64,000 bases of DNA from Selaginella moellendorffii. Its lineage: Eukaryota; Streptophyta; Lycopodiopsida; Selaginellales; Selaginellaceae. The translations under genes and the position numbers were made by a program. This document shows positions 29,421-41,617 of the stretch, piece by piece. Where the stretch lies: positions 702,331 to 766,330 of the forward strand of contig NW_003314307.1 of NCBI RefSeq assembly GCF_000143415.4. Direction: 5' to 3'. The notes beneath the pieces were generated by a model. The model did no database searches, had not been told where the DNA came from, and worked only from the letters and a program-made list of their open reading frames with translations. Numbering within the stretch: position 1 is the first letter of the stretch; each line of letters starts with the position of its first letter.

Positions 29421-31350
29421 TTTGGTTGTGATCCACAGTCACTCATCACGTTCCTACCAAGCTCATGGTGAAGAGCCTCTTGAAGCTTGTTGAATGCATG
29501 TTGTTGAAGAGCTCCCCACACGAAAGGTGTGCAATAGCATCACCAGAGGTAAAAAAAATTGAGGCGTAGCCTTGGATAAAACGTCAAAAGGATCCCAAGA
29601 AAACAGTGCAGCTGTGGACTGAGGTCAGGGGTGAAAACTCCAAAAATTCTTTGTGTTGTGCCATGTGAGGGACTACACATTGTTTGGAGATATCAAAGCC
29701 TAAGAGGCGGCCCTTGGTGACAGCAAACTTACACTTGTCTGGGTTAAGAGTGAAGCAATGATGCCAGCAAGCTCCAAGTGCCGCAAATGCTCCTCAAAAG
29801 ACCCACAGTGAATCACCTAGCATGTCGTGAAAGGCAAATGTCATGAAATGTTGGACATCTATGCAAATCCACAGCTTGCCATTAACTTTCCACACCAGAA
29901 CCATGTTGGACACCAATCTCTTGACTCCCGCATGTAGAAGTATCTCCTCCTTAATTGATGGCAACAATGCTGTGTTGAAATGTCCTATGCCTTGGCATTG
30001 TCAAAGAGCTTGATCTCATGGCAATGACCTCTAAGGTGGGCAAATGCGTCTTTGAATGAACAAAGAAGCTCCAAGAGCTGGTTTTCGTATGCACTCATGA
30101 AGACTGGATCTGAGTCGTCCGAGAGGAAGGCCTGCTTGCAACGATCATCTAGGGTCAGAGATGTGTTGGCAGCTCGAGCTTGGGTCTATCACTGGCGCGT
30201 CTACAAGATTAGAGTCAAACATGTCTAGTGGTGGCTCCGTGGCCGTTGTAGGAACTCGTTCATGCATCACCTTGATCGCTTCATGAGAAAGTTTATCCGC
30301 CCAGAAATTCCTGGTGTGTGCGATGCTCAGAAAAGTGACAGTGTCAAAGAGGGATGTGAGGTCAATAGCTCACTGCCACAGGTCACGAATATTGGTTTTG
30401 TGGAAATGATACTCGCCATTAAGTTGCCAGATGACAAGCTGAGAGTCTCCTGTGCATTGGACGTGGCAGATTCCATGTTGTGAGGCAAGCTCCATGGCAG
30501 AGATCATGGACAAATACTCTGCCTCGTTGGCTGAAGTTGCAAGAAGTGTTGTGGAGAGCTGAGCCACATTTTGCTATTTGTCACTCCAATTCCTGCTCGA
30601 TGACCATGCACCATTGAAGTAAGCTGTAAAGAGTTCTGGAGGGCTCTCAAAGAGAGATGAGGAATTAACAATGCTCTCCAGATCTGCTTCGTGGCCTTGG
30701 GAGTCAGCAATGAGAGGTGTCACTGAGAAAGGTGACGGCGGCAAAGGAACTGGGATTGCGAGCTGAGCAGCCTCCAAAGCGGTAGCAACTGAAGGAAGAT
30801 CATTAGTGTAGGTGGAGCTGGTGCTAGGGGTCTCGTTGCCACTTTGTGTCGCCACTGGGGAAATGGCATTTGTGGTGTTGTCAAGAGTGACCGAGTGTTG
30901 AGCTTGACAAACAAGTTCCGAGGGAGTGTGCTGTAGGATGGAAGTACAGTGGAGAATGTGGATCCCAGGGAGAGAAGCATCTTGTAGCAGCTCTGGAAAG
31001 ACCACTAGAAAGGAATCTATCATCTATGGAGTGCTGTGAGCAGCTGCAAGGGAAGAAACCACTGGTGACAACACGAGGGAGCCTTTCTGATTGGAGAAGG
31101 TGGCATGATGAATGCCATCCGAAATGGAGAACAATCCCTTGTGTCAATCTGTTTGAGCATGGATGGCATCTTGCCAGCTTCATCCAAGGATTAATTGTAC
31201 CTCCAATGTTTTGCCTTTTTTCGTTCGTTTTATCGGAAGAAAGTGGTGTCTTGTAGTTTACCACCAAGAAATCGACCAAGGTCTCAACATCTTTGCAAAT
31301 GTCCCTGGGGATGACAAAGTGTTGGGCAAATTTCTTAAGCATGATGGGGA
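29297..31350. repeat. Direct repeat copy 2 (about 2 kb)
   Basis: Counterpart of 22557-24562, same orientation. On the left it is continuous with the receptor-kinase pseudogene and on the right with further gag-pol sequence, so this looks like the source context. Confidence 0.85.
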
Positions 31351-32131
31351 TGTTGTGCTCTGTAAGCTCTAATCCCAGTGCATGCATGACTGTGAGGGAC
31401 ATCATGTTATTTCCAGAACCGCAGTCTACCAATGCAGTTCCTGCCATATGCCCTCGATAAGTGACAGGAATGAGAAAAGCTCCAGGATCTGTCGCCTTTG
31501 CCTGGACTTAGGACAACCTTCATGGGCTGTCTCTGAGGCGAAGACTGAAGTGATGAAATGCCACTGAGGTGATGGGCCTTGGAAATCCCCGAGAGAAATA
31601 TCCAAATGTAAATCACAGAGCTTTTGTGTGACATATTTAAGGAACTTGAGTGTGACATTCTGCTGCTAGAAGGCGGAAATCTCCTGGAGTGCATTTCCAC
31701 TGCTGCTCCTGGAAAAGGTGCTTGAGCTGGAAGTGGTTGAGGGAATGGAAGTTGAATTTCCGTTGGCATCGAGCTTGCTTGAGGTGATGGTGGGGGATCT
31801 AGACCAGAGAAATCATTTGAAACAACATGTATAGGAACAGCCTTCTTTTTTCGAGCTCAAGTAGTCATGACAACCTGGTAAAGTCCTCAGCTGGAAGAAT
31901 CACATAGATGCCAGCGATTTTCTTTCCTTTGTCCAAAGCTGGCAGAGCTTCCTGTAAAATCTGACAATAGCTCGACTTGGCTGCAATCGAGGAGTTGTCC
32001 ACCAAAGGTTGCTGGAGAACTTGCTGAGGCTGTAGGCGTTGCTCAGGGTGTAACTTCCAACAGCGTGATTCATCGTGTGTACTCAATTTGCGGTGATTGC
32101 AAAAGAGACGATGACGATCAACAACATCCAT
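29560..32131 (-). mobile_element. Ty3-like retrotransposon relic with gag zinc knuckle, protease, RNase H and RT remnant
   Basis: Read from 32131 downward on the minus strand: a zinc-knuckle-like end of Gag (FCNHRKLSTHDESRCWKLHPE), then a retropepsin (GTALVDCGSGNNMMSLTVM near 31440; D-S/C-G active site, here DCG), linker, RNase H (about 30640-30255; NEAEY, GDSQLVIWQ, NFWADKL), then pre-RT FKDAFAH and a reverse transcriptase with its palm core deleted (around 29980-29620; LNLDKCKFAV, LLGFDIS). Stops in every domain; inactive. Integrase and LTRs not identified. RNase H upstream of RT is unusual. Confidence 0.75.
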
Positions 32132-33629
32132 CCTAAGGTATCTTAGCTCTTCTAAAATCTCTACCTGCTGTGCTTGCTATTGTTGGAGAATGTAATATTG
32201 TTGGATTTCCACCAATGTGACATCCACTGTACTCAAGGATTTCTCCTTGGAAGAGCTCTACCTAGGGAAGAATTACCAAGTTAAAGTAACCTGTCTAAAA
32301 GCCATAACTCATCTATAGTAAAAATAAATATATAGATTAATATTAATCCCAAGATTAGAAAAGTCCTCCCCTAAACTAAAATCTTTGTTAGTAAGGATTG
32401 CCATCACTTCTTGGGGCTTTGGCTAGTTTAAAACATTTTAGTTGCCTTTTAAATAAAATTAAGAATATTGAAGAAAGGTGGGTTATGTGATCAGTCAATA
32501 TTAATTATTTTATGATTAAAGATTTTACTATACACACAAAGTGCCGAAATCAGTCTACTTATACTGGCCCAAAGTACAAAATTAATAGATGAACAATATC
32601 AAAGTCATTGACAAAAATATCTTAGAAATATCGAATTAATTAATGAATAAAGCTAACATTAAAACATAAAAATTATTCCAAGTAAGTTATCATCTAATAA
32701 ACTAATATGATAGAAACTATAGAGATCATGATAGTTTAAAAACAAAGGATTAACTATCTAACAAAATTCAATAACAAATATATCATTAATAAAACTCAAT
32801 GATAAAGCTTAACTACCACTAATTCTTCTTTAAGGAATATTTGGTGTTGGATTAGTTTTAAGTTTGGTCAGAAAAGAATTGACATAAGCCTATATTGTGA
32901 ACAAAGCTGGTGGTATTAGGTGTTGTAAATTTTTATTTATGGGATATTATATTTATATTGAATTTTGTTGTTTGAGTTGGCACTAAATATTAAACTAGTA
33001 GTGATATGGGCTTTACTTGTGATAACTCAATTGATGATTAAGTCATAGTGATATCCATATCATATATTTATGATTGTGAGTAATAAAGTTACTTAGTTAA
33101 ATAGTTTTAGTTATTTTAGATTAGTTTATGACTAATCTGTTTTGTAGCAGCTTTGACTAAGTGATCTACTATACTAATTTGGTGTTAGTATTGTGAGTTT
33201 GCTTATTGAGTGTTGGAAAAGAGTTACAATATTCATTTACTATACTTGAGATAAATTATTAGACTTCCTTTTGGGTTACCTTTATTATATGAGATTATAC
33301 TAAGAGACAGATATAATCTACAAATACCTATTTCAACTAAGTTATATAAAGGAGTAAAAAGTTTAATAAAAAGTCAAAAAGTTACTTAAGTTTGAATTTC
33401 TTTAGCCAAGTAAGGCTTTTTTATCAATGTTGTTTAATGTATATATGTATTAACTATTATGCCTTAAATAAGAAGACAATGAAGGATAAAATATTAATGT
33501 TATGTTATTTTAGATAAGTTTGGTGAAGCTCGTGTGTTTATCAAGCACTACAACCAAACTAAATGATCTAGCATCATATATTACCTCCTCACCACCCAAT
33601 CAAAAATAGGAAGATCTTGAGAGCCAAAC
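32132..33629. other. AT-rich intergenic
   Basis: About 1.5 kb of AT-rich sequence with no open frame of note, RNA gene, or repeat that I can recognise. It may hold highly decayed receptor-kinase upstream sequence, since a kinase tail follows. Confidence 0.4.
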
Positions 33630-33776
33630 TTGCTGGAGCCAATTTGAGAGGAATGTTCAAAATTGTCTTTTGGTAGCTTGATGTGAATTTGAGGCTAAAG
33701 GTTATCCATATGCTCAAGGACAATAGTTAGCGAGCTCCATTCATCTCAAGACATAGTCATTTGTGGAAGCACGCTA
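33630..33776 (+). pseudogene. 3' relic of a receptor kinase orthologous to the 13.9-16.4 kb gene
   Basis: Aligns with about 16200-16420 of the intact gene: GGAGCCAATTTGAGAGGA, GCGAATTTGAGGC-like, TATGCTCAAGGAC, CGAGCTCCATTC, and the shared 3' end GGAAGCACGCTAAGCTAAG. Internal deletions and stops. Only the last ~60 codons remain. Confidence 0.85.
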
Positions 33777-34434
33777 AGCTAAGTTTGCTAAATATCTAAC
33801 TTTTATACTATAAAACATGTGTAGATCCAAAAAGAAATAAACTTCTTATTGAGGATCTAACCTTCACACCAATTTGAGCACAAGTCCAGATGCTAGAAAG
33901 TTAACTTACACGAAAGTAACATTTTGTCACTGTTATATTTCGTGATCAATCTACATCATGAGATGAAGCTGTGGAATGTTCTCTTGGTCATGGTTTACTG
34001 CTCACATGCATCAAAATAAATAGTGGGATTCATCGACATCACAGAGCCCGATATTCATATCTTGGTAAAGTTGGCCGCCGTAAAAACCATGCAAGGAGGC
34101 ATTACTTTTAATTTTCTCGATCTTTGGCTCGCGTCGAAAGTTACCGTTGAAAGAATTCGATGATGATTACTTTAACCCCTAACGCTAGCCCGGAATATCC
34201 CCACCAAAAGATCCAGGCCGTCGATCGCGTTGCCTCTCGACATTCCGCCACGAAATGCCGACCCGGCTTACGATGTAACAGTACCACTAGTTACGGTAAG
34301 ACAGAAGAAGCGAGTTCCCTACAGTGGCACTATCTTCCTCTTTAGATTTGTTTTTGTTTCTTCTGCCGCAAGGAAAAAGCTGGGAGCAGCGATCGAGCGA
34401 TCGAGCGAGCGGTTTCATCACGGAGAAGATCAAA
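33777..34434. promoter_or_regulatory. 5' region of the NAT gene
   Basis: No gene. It carries the promoter/5' UTR of the downstream transporter and is duplicated at 16490-16953, so blocks conserved in both copies mark the ancestral sequence. No clear TATA box chosen. Confidence 0.4.
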
Positions 34435-36913
34435 ATGTCTGGAGGAGGGGGAAAAAATGACTACCAGCATCTGGTTCAAGAGCAGCTCCCCGAGCTCGAC
34501 TACTGTGTCAATGACAGCCCTCCTCTCGGTTTGTGCTTGCGGTTTTTCCGATCGATCGATCGTGGGTTTCTTATGTGTGACTTTCTTGGTCTCGTTCTTT
34601 TTTTTTGAGCAGCCGAGACCATTCTTGTCGGATTCCAGCACTATCTTACCATGGTCGGAACAACGGTTTTGGTCACGACTCCTCTCGTTTACGCCATGGG
34701 GGGGAACGATGTAAGTTTTCTTGTTTTCTGGAAAACCTTGAGCTTTCTTTGAGCGTCTTCTTGTTCTCGATCTCTGATAGAGAGAAAATCGGTTGCTTGC
34801 TCTTCTTCTTTCTTTCTCAGAGGGACAAGGCTCGAGTGATTCAAACGCTACTCTTTGCGAGCGGCATCAACACGCTCATCCAGTCCTTCCTTGGAACCAG
34901 GCTTCCGGCCATTGTGGGGGGCTCCTACGCTTACATCCTCCCCATCTTCAGCATCATCAACTCTCCCAAGCTGCGAGCCATCACAGACGATCGCGAGGTA
35001 CAAAAAAATCCATTTTTCTTTCTTCTGATCCAAAGCTGACCCTGAAAGTGGTATTTTGTTTCGTTCTTCTCAGAGGTTTCTTCACTCGATGAAAGCTATC
35101 CAGGGAGCTCTCATCTGTGCCTCCATTCTCCAGATAGTCCTTGGCTTCAGTGGACTCTGGGGTATTTTTTCAAGGTATAGTTTAAGACTCGATCGTTTCT
35201 TTTTGTTTTTCCTGTCTTGGAACACTAGGCCTTGAAAATCCATTCTCTGTTTTGTTCCATGTCCCCAGGTACACGAGTCCTCTCACTATCGGTCCCGTGA
35301 TCTTGATGGTCGGCATTGGGATGTTTCAGCTCGGCTTTCCCGGGGTATCTTATAAAAAAAAAATTCTTTGCGCGAAAAAGATAAATCTTTCTTTGATCAC
35401 AGGTTGGAAAGTGCGTCCAAATTGGGATCCCGCAGATTCTTCTCATACTCCTGTTCTCTCAGGTATTTAACGCAGAAGTAATTTTCTCTCGAGTAGTTTG
35501 TGTGATTGTTTCTTGCATTTTCAGTATCTCAAGACGCTCAAGGCGAGCAAGAAGATGCCATTCTTCGAGCGCTTTGCAATTGTCATCGCCGTGGCTCTCA
35601 CCTGGGCCTACGCTCACTTCCTCACTATCACTGGCGCTTACAAGCACTCGAGCGAGCTAGGACAGATCCACTGCCGGACTGATCGGGCCAATCTCATTCG
35701 ATCCTCTCCATGGTATGGACATGAAACTGTCACAAGATTAAAACTCTCTACTTGTTTGTAGGATTCGTGTTCCATACCCACTGGAATGGGGAGCTCCAAC
35801 TTTCAACGCGAGCCATGCGTTTGGAATGCTTGCTGGTGCCATTGTGTCACTAGTCGAAGTAAGCTCTGTTGTTTTGTTGAAATCCACTCGATCACTCGGC
35901 TATTTTCTTTTCTTTCGAAGTCGACTGGATCGTTTTATGGGATTGCGCGGCTCGCTGGTGCTACGCCACCTCCCTCGTACGTCCTGAGCCGTGGCATTGG
36001 CTGGCAGGTTTGTAGACACAGCTTTTCCGAAAGTTTGCATAAGATCCATCACTCTTTCGATTCACAGGGTGTTGGAATTTTCATAAATGGTATCTTTGGA
36101 ACGGCAGCTGGTCCGACTATCTCTGTGTAAGTTCTTCGCGTTTTTGCTGTCTGTTCTGTAAAGGTGGGATCTTTTTGCAGTGAGAATGCGGGGCTTGTTG
36201 GTATCACTCGAGTTGGAAGCCGTCGAACCATCCAAGTCGCAGCTTTCTTCATGATCTTTTTCAGCTTGTTCGGTAAGAACTTCTCAGGTTTGGAAGACTC
36301 ACGATCTAACGAGTAACTGAATCGTTTCCAGGAAAATTCGGTGGTATCTTTGCATCGATCCCCGCGGCAATGGTGGCTGGCATCTACTGCGTGCTCTTTG
36401 GAGTCTTGGGTGAATTTTCTTTCTCTAACCCTCTTTTCTGTAACGTTTGAATGTCACGTTTGATCTCTCTATCCTAGCTGCGAGTGGTGTCTCGTATCTC
36501 CAGTTCACAAACCTCAACTTGCCTCGCAACTTGATCATTCTCGGCTTCTCCGTGTTCATGGCTTTCTCCGTCCCGGAATACATTCGAGAGTTTACAATCT
36601 CGGCTGGACACGGCCCAGTTCACACGAAATCACACTGGGTAAGCTAGCTTCTTCTCGAGAATCACTACGTAGGCACTAAACTCCGAGTCTGGTCACGCAG
36701 TTTAACGATATATTGAACGTGACTCTCTCGTCCGGGCCAGTGATTGCGCTGATCGTTGGCGTCGTCCTCGACAACACACTCAAGCTTAAGGTGACAAAGA
36801 AGGATAGAGGAGCGAATTGGTGGAAGAACTTCCGGACCTTTGGAGCTGACAAGAGGAACGAGGAGTTTTACAAGCTGCCTTTCAATCTCAACAAGTTCTT
36901 TCCTCCAGTGTGA
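34435..36913 (+). CDS. Nucleobase-ascorbate transporter (NAT/NCS2 family)
   Basis: Multi-pass membrane permease for purine/pyrimidine bases or related compounds. I resolved 14 exons: 34435-34528, 34613-34710, 34821-34997, 35074-35174, 35269-35344, 35403-35462, 35525-35712, 35762-35858, 35921-36007, 36068-36126, 36181-36272, 36332-36409, 36478-36638 and 36701-36913, all GT-AG, introns about 50-110 bp. They sum to 1,581 nt, 526 residues, a usual plant NAT length. The TM1 motif GFQHYL, conserved TRLPAIVGGSYAY, the NAT signature ENAGLVGITRVGSR, and the C-terminal FYKLPFNLNKFFPPV are all present. Start codon at 34435 (MSGGGGKNDYQ) is also conserved in the pseudogene copy. No stops or missing motifs. 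Substrate specificity cannot be told. Confidence 0.96.
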
Positions 36914-37454
36914 CTAATAGAGTTGTATCTAAAGATTAGTTTTTGTTTGACTTGGGTCATTTAAGAGAAACGGTGACGTACTTCTAACGAGTATCCAAGC
37001 AGGCTCTCAATGTATCCTTTGGAATTGCACCTTGGTTTTGGCCCTTTCCTGTGTGTGATGACAACAGAAGGCAGATAGGTAACCTCAATGCCCTTTTTGG
37101 GCACGGGTGATGAGAACAGAAGACTTGTGGAGGATCCAATTTGACAAGCCAAAGCCATAATCAAGGCAGAAAGCAGAAGAGGAATAGTTGGCTAGCTTTG
37201 GAAAGCATCTGTAAAAGAAGCCTAAGGGACCGACCTGTGTGCGCACCCTTAGTATGAGAACAAAAACTCTCTCCCTAATTAAGTTAGATATAACCCCTTT
37301 AAAAATGTTATGTCAACTAAATTCAACAAATGCCTTTTTCTTGGCATATATGCACTAGATTCACCCCTTTCCCCATTGCTGTATCAATTGAGGGGTGCAT
37401 TGAATAAGGGGTTAAAATTTCCTGATTAAAAGTTCCCCTTTTTGAAGGGTTCCT
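36914..37454. other. Intergenic; NAT 3' UTR then AT-rich spacer
   Basis: No gene seen. The part after 37260 contains a partial extra copy of the repeated AAGGGGTTAAAA-type motif also found in the neighbouring foldback element. Confidence 0.4.
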
Positions 37455-37960
37455 TTCCACCCCTCCTAAAATTTTAAAGTTATATGTAACCCCTTTTAAA
37501 AAGGCAATCATTAATATCAAATTGCCATTTTATATGTGTCATTATTTTATTAATTTGTTCTATTGAGTTCCAGGCATGAGGAAATATTTTGGGGGGACAC
37601 TAAATTCCCTACCTTCTGTGCAATGTCATTGGCAGAGTGTATAGAACAAAGGGTTAAAAAGTCCCCCCTTTAAAAAAATTTCCCCACCCTACTGTTAGGA
37701 TAGGGTTCCACAGAAGGAAGATTTTCAAGGGGGAAACTTTTAACCTCTTGCTCCATGCACCCTGCTAGTGACATGGCATTGGACTTGGGGGAAGGGGGCA
37801 AACTTAGTGTCCCCCCCTGAAAATTTCTCCAATGCCTAGTAGAATAAATTAATAAAATGATGCCACATATAAAAATAGTATTCATTACTTATAAAAAAAA
37901 TGAATTTAGAAAATTATATCAATGACATTACATTAATCTTAAAAGTTTAGAGAGGGGGTG
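37455..37960. repeat. Foldback element with ~230-bp inverted repeat arms
   Basis: The left arm (about 37459-37690) is an imperfect reverse complement of the right arm (about 37700-37952). Matching pairs include TTTTATTAATTTGTTCTA with the reverse complement of TAGAATAAATTAATAAAA, GGGGGGACACTAAAT with ACTTAGTGTCCCCCC, and CCACCCCTC near the outer ends. The centre is near 37695. No coding capacity. Consistent with a MITE or inverted duplication; transcription would give a long hairpin. Confidence 0.75.
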
Positions 37961-40900
37961 GATGGTATATTAATTGGGGTTTAGACTATGAATGGATGGA
38001 CCAAATTCAATTTTAATTGTACTGTTCATATTCTACACTGTGAAAACATATGTATATTATTTCATATTAAAACATTATACTTTAAAGCAAGCTTGTCCGG
38101 CAATCCAATCGCTAGAGGTACCTGTTTAATTTCCACAACTCTTCTATTGCTTCCATAGCTTCAATTGATGTATAAGCTTTTGCTTCTTGTTGTCAATGTC
38201 TTGAAGTTTAAAGAACAAATTAATCTAGAGCTAGAAGAGGTGGACCATCCACTTAGGCATACTTGAATTAGCATTGCCTTGAAATCCAATTTGAGTCAAA
38301 GCATTCAAATCATTATATGATGCCTAAATGATCATATGATATATTTCATTTGATGCTACCAAGGGAAGCCATTCCCATGACCCTTTTCATCCCCCACCCT
38401 TTGCCACCCCTTCCCCCCCTTCAGCCCACCTAGTGCCCAGAAACCCCCACCAAACACACCACCCAATGTACCAGGTAGAACTTGTCAGCTTGGAGGATTA
38501 GGGTGATGTTGTGGTGGGCTCCCCAGCAAGCAAATGAAGAAAGTATCAATGTGCATGTCTAAATCCGTTCACCTACTGCAACCTCTAAGGTTTAGTGGGG
38601 ACATCAAATCGATCCATACAGTGCCTGTGCTTGGTCTTTTGGGGCAGTTCTTGAGTGGCTCAGGGGGATGTCCTATTGAAAATGCCTAGGCAATAAAAGG
38701 GTGGATTATATTTCTCTTCAAATTAGTCTTAGTGTAGTTGGCAGAAGCATCAAGATGGGTTTGCAGAGACCACTATCTTTGGTGTTTGATAACAATCTTG
38801 AGCCAATGACCAACAAAGTACCCCATGCCCAGCAGAATGTCCACAGTACACATTCTGATCAATCTGCACTGGTCCAAACAAGCAGTAGTGCACTCATCTT
38901 TAGGGGCATGGCCCATGTTGATCATGTTACCATTAGGATGATATAAAAATATCAAGAGAAGGAAAGAAAGAGAGTTTGGACATAGAAGTGGGTTTGGCCA
39001 AGATGGTGGGAGGGTGCTTAGCTCAGATTGGCTTTGCTGGTGACATGCTTCTTCTTCTTCCTGTTATATATTGTCTCTCGGAGGGCAATCACCCCACTCA
39101 CCCTCACCAATCTCAATCCTTTATCATCGGGTTTGATGTGAACCACCCATTGCAGCTGGTGGTGCAATGGCTGCTCACACCACCCCAATCAATCATGTGT
39201 GGGTCAACACCATCAAGTAGCTGTTGAGACCATCTGCTCTGCTAAATGGCCTATCCCATCAGCAAGTGGGGTAAGATAGAGGCCATCACAGCCAAGGAGA
39301 GGTCCATGTGTGGTAGGGCACACAAACATTAGAATTGCCTGTTGGGTGTGATTGAGCACACTTTCCTGGAGGGCATGTTCATGTAGGGGAGAAGCAAGTG
39401 GGAAGGCCAATGATCTAGATGCCTAGTCTTGCTTGTGTAAAGGTTGTGGGTTAAGGCTGATATCCTTTTGCTCCACCCACATTGGTGGTGGCAGCAATAG
39501 GGGTCAGATCATCACCAATGATGCTTGATCAGGGAGAGGGTGCAGCAGCCACACATAGGCTGTGGTTCCTCAGTATTATCATGGAAAAATGGGTGTTACG
39601 GAGAAAAGAAGGAAACAAAGGGGAAAAGGGAAAAGGGGTTGGAATGGTGAAATCGCGAAATGGTTGGCTTAGTTGAGTATTTGGTCGCCAGTCGGATTAC
39701 AAGTCCGACGAGAATAGAAAGAGAGGCTACACAATTGGCCAGTTGTACAACTCCTCGATGCGCACTAAGTACTTGGCCGTCAACGGAACTGAAGGTGGGC
39801 AAGGATGGCACAAGTCACAGAATCAACAAAAACCCAAAACAAGTGAATGCACTGGTACAACAGAAAGTAAAATTGAGTGAAAACTAAATGCATCTCGGTG
39901 TCAATCCCGGAACACAGAGTAGGAAGTCAAATCTCACAAGCAGTTGATAAAGAAAAGTTTTACAGAGCTTTCCTTTGTGCAGAGTAGAGATGGGATAAAA
40001 TTCTCACTCTCACAGCTAGCCTTTTTATACGAAGTCCTTGGCAACCGTGTCCGTGCTTGTTGCCATGGTCCTTTCAGGTTCATGTCTGCAGTACAGATGT
40101 TGTCATCTGGCAACCGCTCCTGGTAACCGCTCCCGGGTCATTTGTACCCGTCCGGTGTTCGAGTCTGTTGTAGAGTTGCTGCTGTAGAGTGTCAAACCAA
40201 GATCACTGAGAAACTGAAGTTGGAGTCATTGGGTTGGAACTTGGGCAGTTGGACCTTGAGTCCACCAGCATTTTGATGTTTGAACTTGTGCTGCCAAATA
40301 TTCCTTCTGTCTGACTTTTTCCTTTATCACTCAACTATTCCACCATAGGAGGACAGCTAGAATATGGGTGTCAAGATGGCATCAACTACTGGATTGAAGG
40401 GACCTAGTGCAATGGGGAACACTAGCAAAGTCAATCTCATGCACCCCGTCAAAGGAACAATAGGTAGGCAGAACACACCACACCTACCCATCTTGGCCAT
40501 CTTGGTTTTGGGGTAGTGATTAGATCTCAATTGGTCACTAGTCACACTTGTCAGGCCTAGTACTCCCATACCACAATACCACCCTGTAAGCGACTAATTT
40601 TTCCATTCTAATTTAGTCACTTAACCACACCTTTGACCATTTGGAGGAGTCTCTTTCACAACTTCCATAAGTTCAATTTAGGACTTGGGGCTTACGAGCC
40701 CTGAGAATGGCATCCATGCCACTTAACCTTTGCACTTGGTCCAAGTGCTCCACGTGTCTGATCCCATGACCAACACCCCAAGGTACCATCGATATATCAA
40801 CCTATTATGCTAATGCTATGCCTATTCACCTTGGTCACATTGGTGGTCCAACACCACCTGTATCACAGTCCCGTCTCTCAAATACTAAGCTATCCATCCA

Positions 40901-41482
40901 TGAGTGATCATCTTAGATCCACTCCTTAGCATCCTTAAGATGCCCATAGACATGGGAAATAACCTTCTCCAATATCCCTTTTACAGTCCCCACTAAGTCC
41001 CTTTTCTGTCCATGACCATATTTGCCAACACTAACACTAAGACAAGGCCTACAGGCCCAACCACTAAGTCCTACTATTTCCTCACCACATGACCATATTC
41101 TTGGTCATTACACTAGAGGACCACTCCTCTTCTTTTCTATAGTTTGGGATTTTGGGATAACATTTTGAAACACTGTGGCCCTACGCAAGTCTCGTAGGTA
41201 CTCTCCCCACCTTCCGCCTTTGGGTGCTTTAGCCGTGGGCTTAAAACAAGGTTTTGTTGAGCCATGCTAGGTATCCAAGTAGGTAGTGCCACTCACGCTT
41301 GGATTGGGAGTATCGACGATTCAATCTCCTGAGGGAATTAGAGTTGGCTCTTGAACACTTCACCAAGCTACCCCATTTGTTAGTCCATATTCATTTTAGC
41401 TTTGGACTTCCTAGTGGTTATCTCATCACCCAACAGCTGGGTATGGCCTTCTTGGGCCAAAACTGGCCTTTTCTGGCCAAAC
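37961..41482. other. Gene-free 3.5 kb, no recognisable feature
   Basis: Contains a C-rich patch (38380-38470) and short open frames (38701-38946, 38976-39227, 39482-39676) without recognisable domains or neighbours in frame. A more GC-balanced block at about 39640-40340 has a TATA-like TTTTTATACGAAG and looks like old repeat sequence, but I could not find its partner. No RNA genes recognised. Confidence 0.4.
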
Positions 41483-41613
41483 TGGCTCCCTTGGGGTCAA
41501 ACCCCCACACTCTCCCTACTATACTTTTGGAACCCTTTGCAGCCTGCTCCCCCCTCCCCCCACGCCCCTTGGGGGACGATCGCTTTAGGCTTTCACCCAA
41601 CAACCTGTATTAG
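41483..41613 (+). repeat. Inverted repeat, left member
   Basis: Imperfect inverted match to 44895-45025: CTACTATACTTTTGGAACC and CTTTAGGCTTTCACCC here correspond to reverse complements of the right member. The pair encloses about 3.3 kb. Could be degenerate terminal repeats or dispersed copies of one repeat family in opposite orientation. Confidence 0.5.
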
Positions 41614-41617
41614 TATT

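Noticed and set aside
39640-40340. Candidate LTR or SINE
   Set aside because: TATA-like motif and distinct composition are present, but I found no paired copy, ends or primer site in the window.
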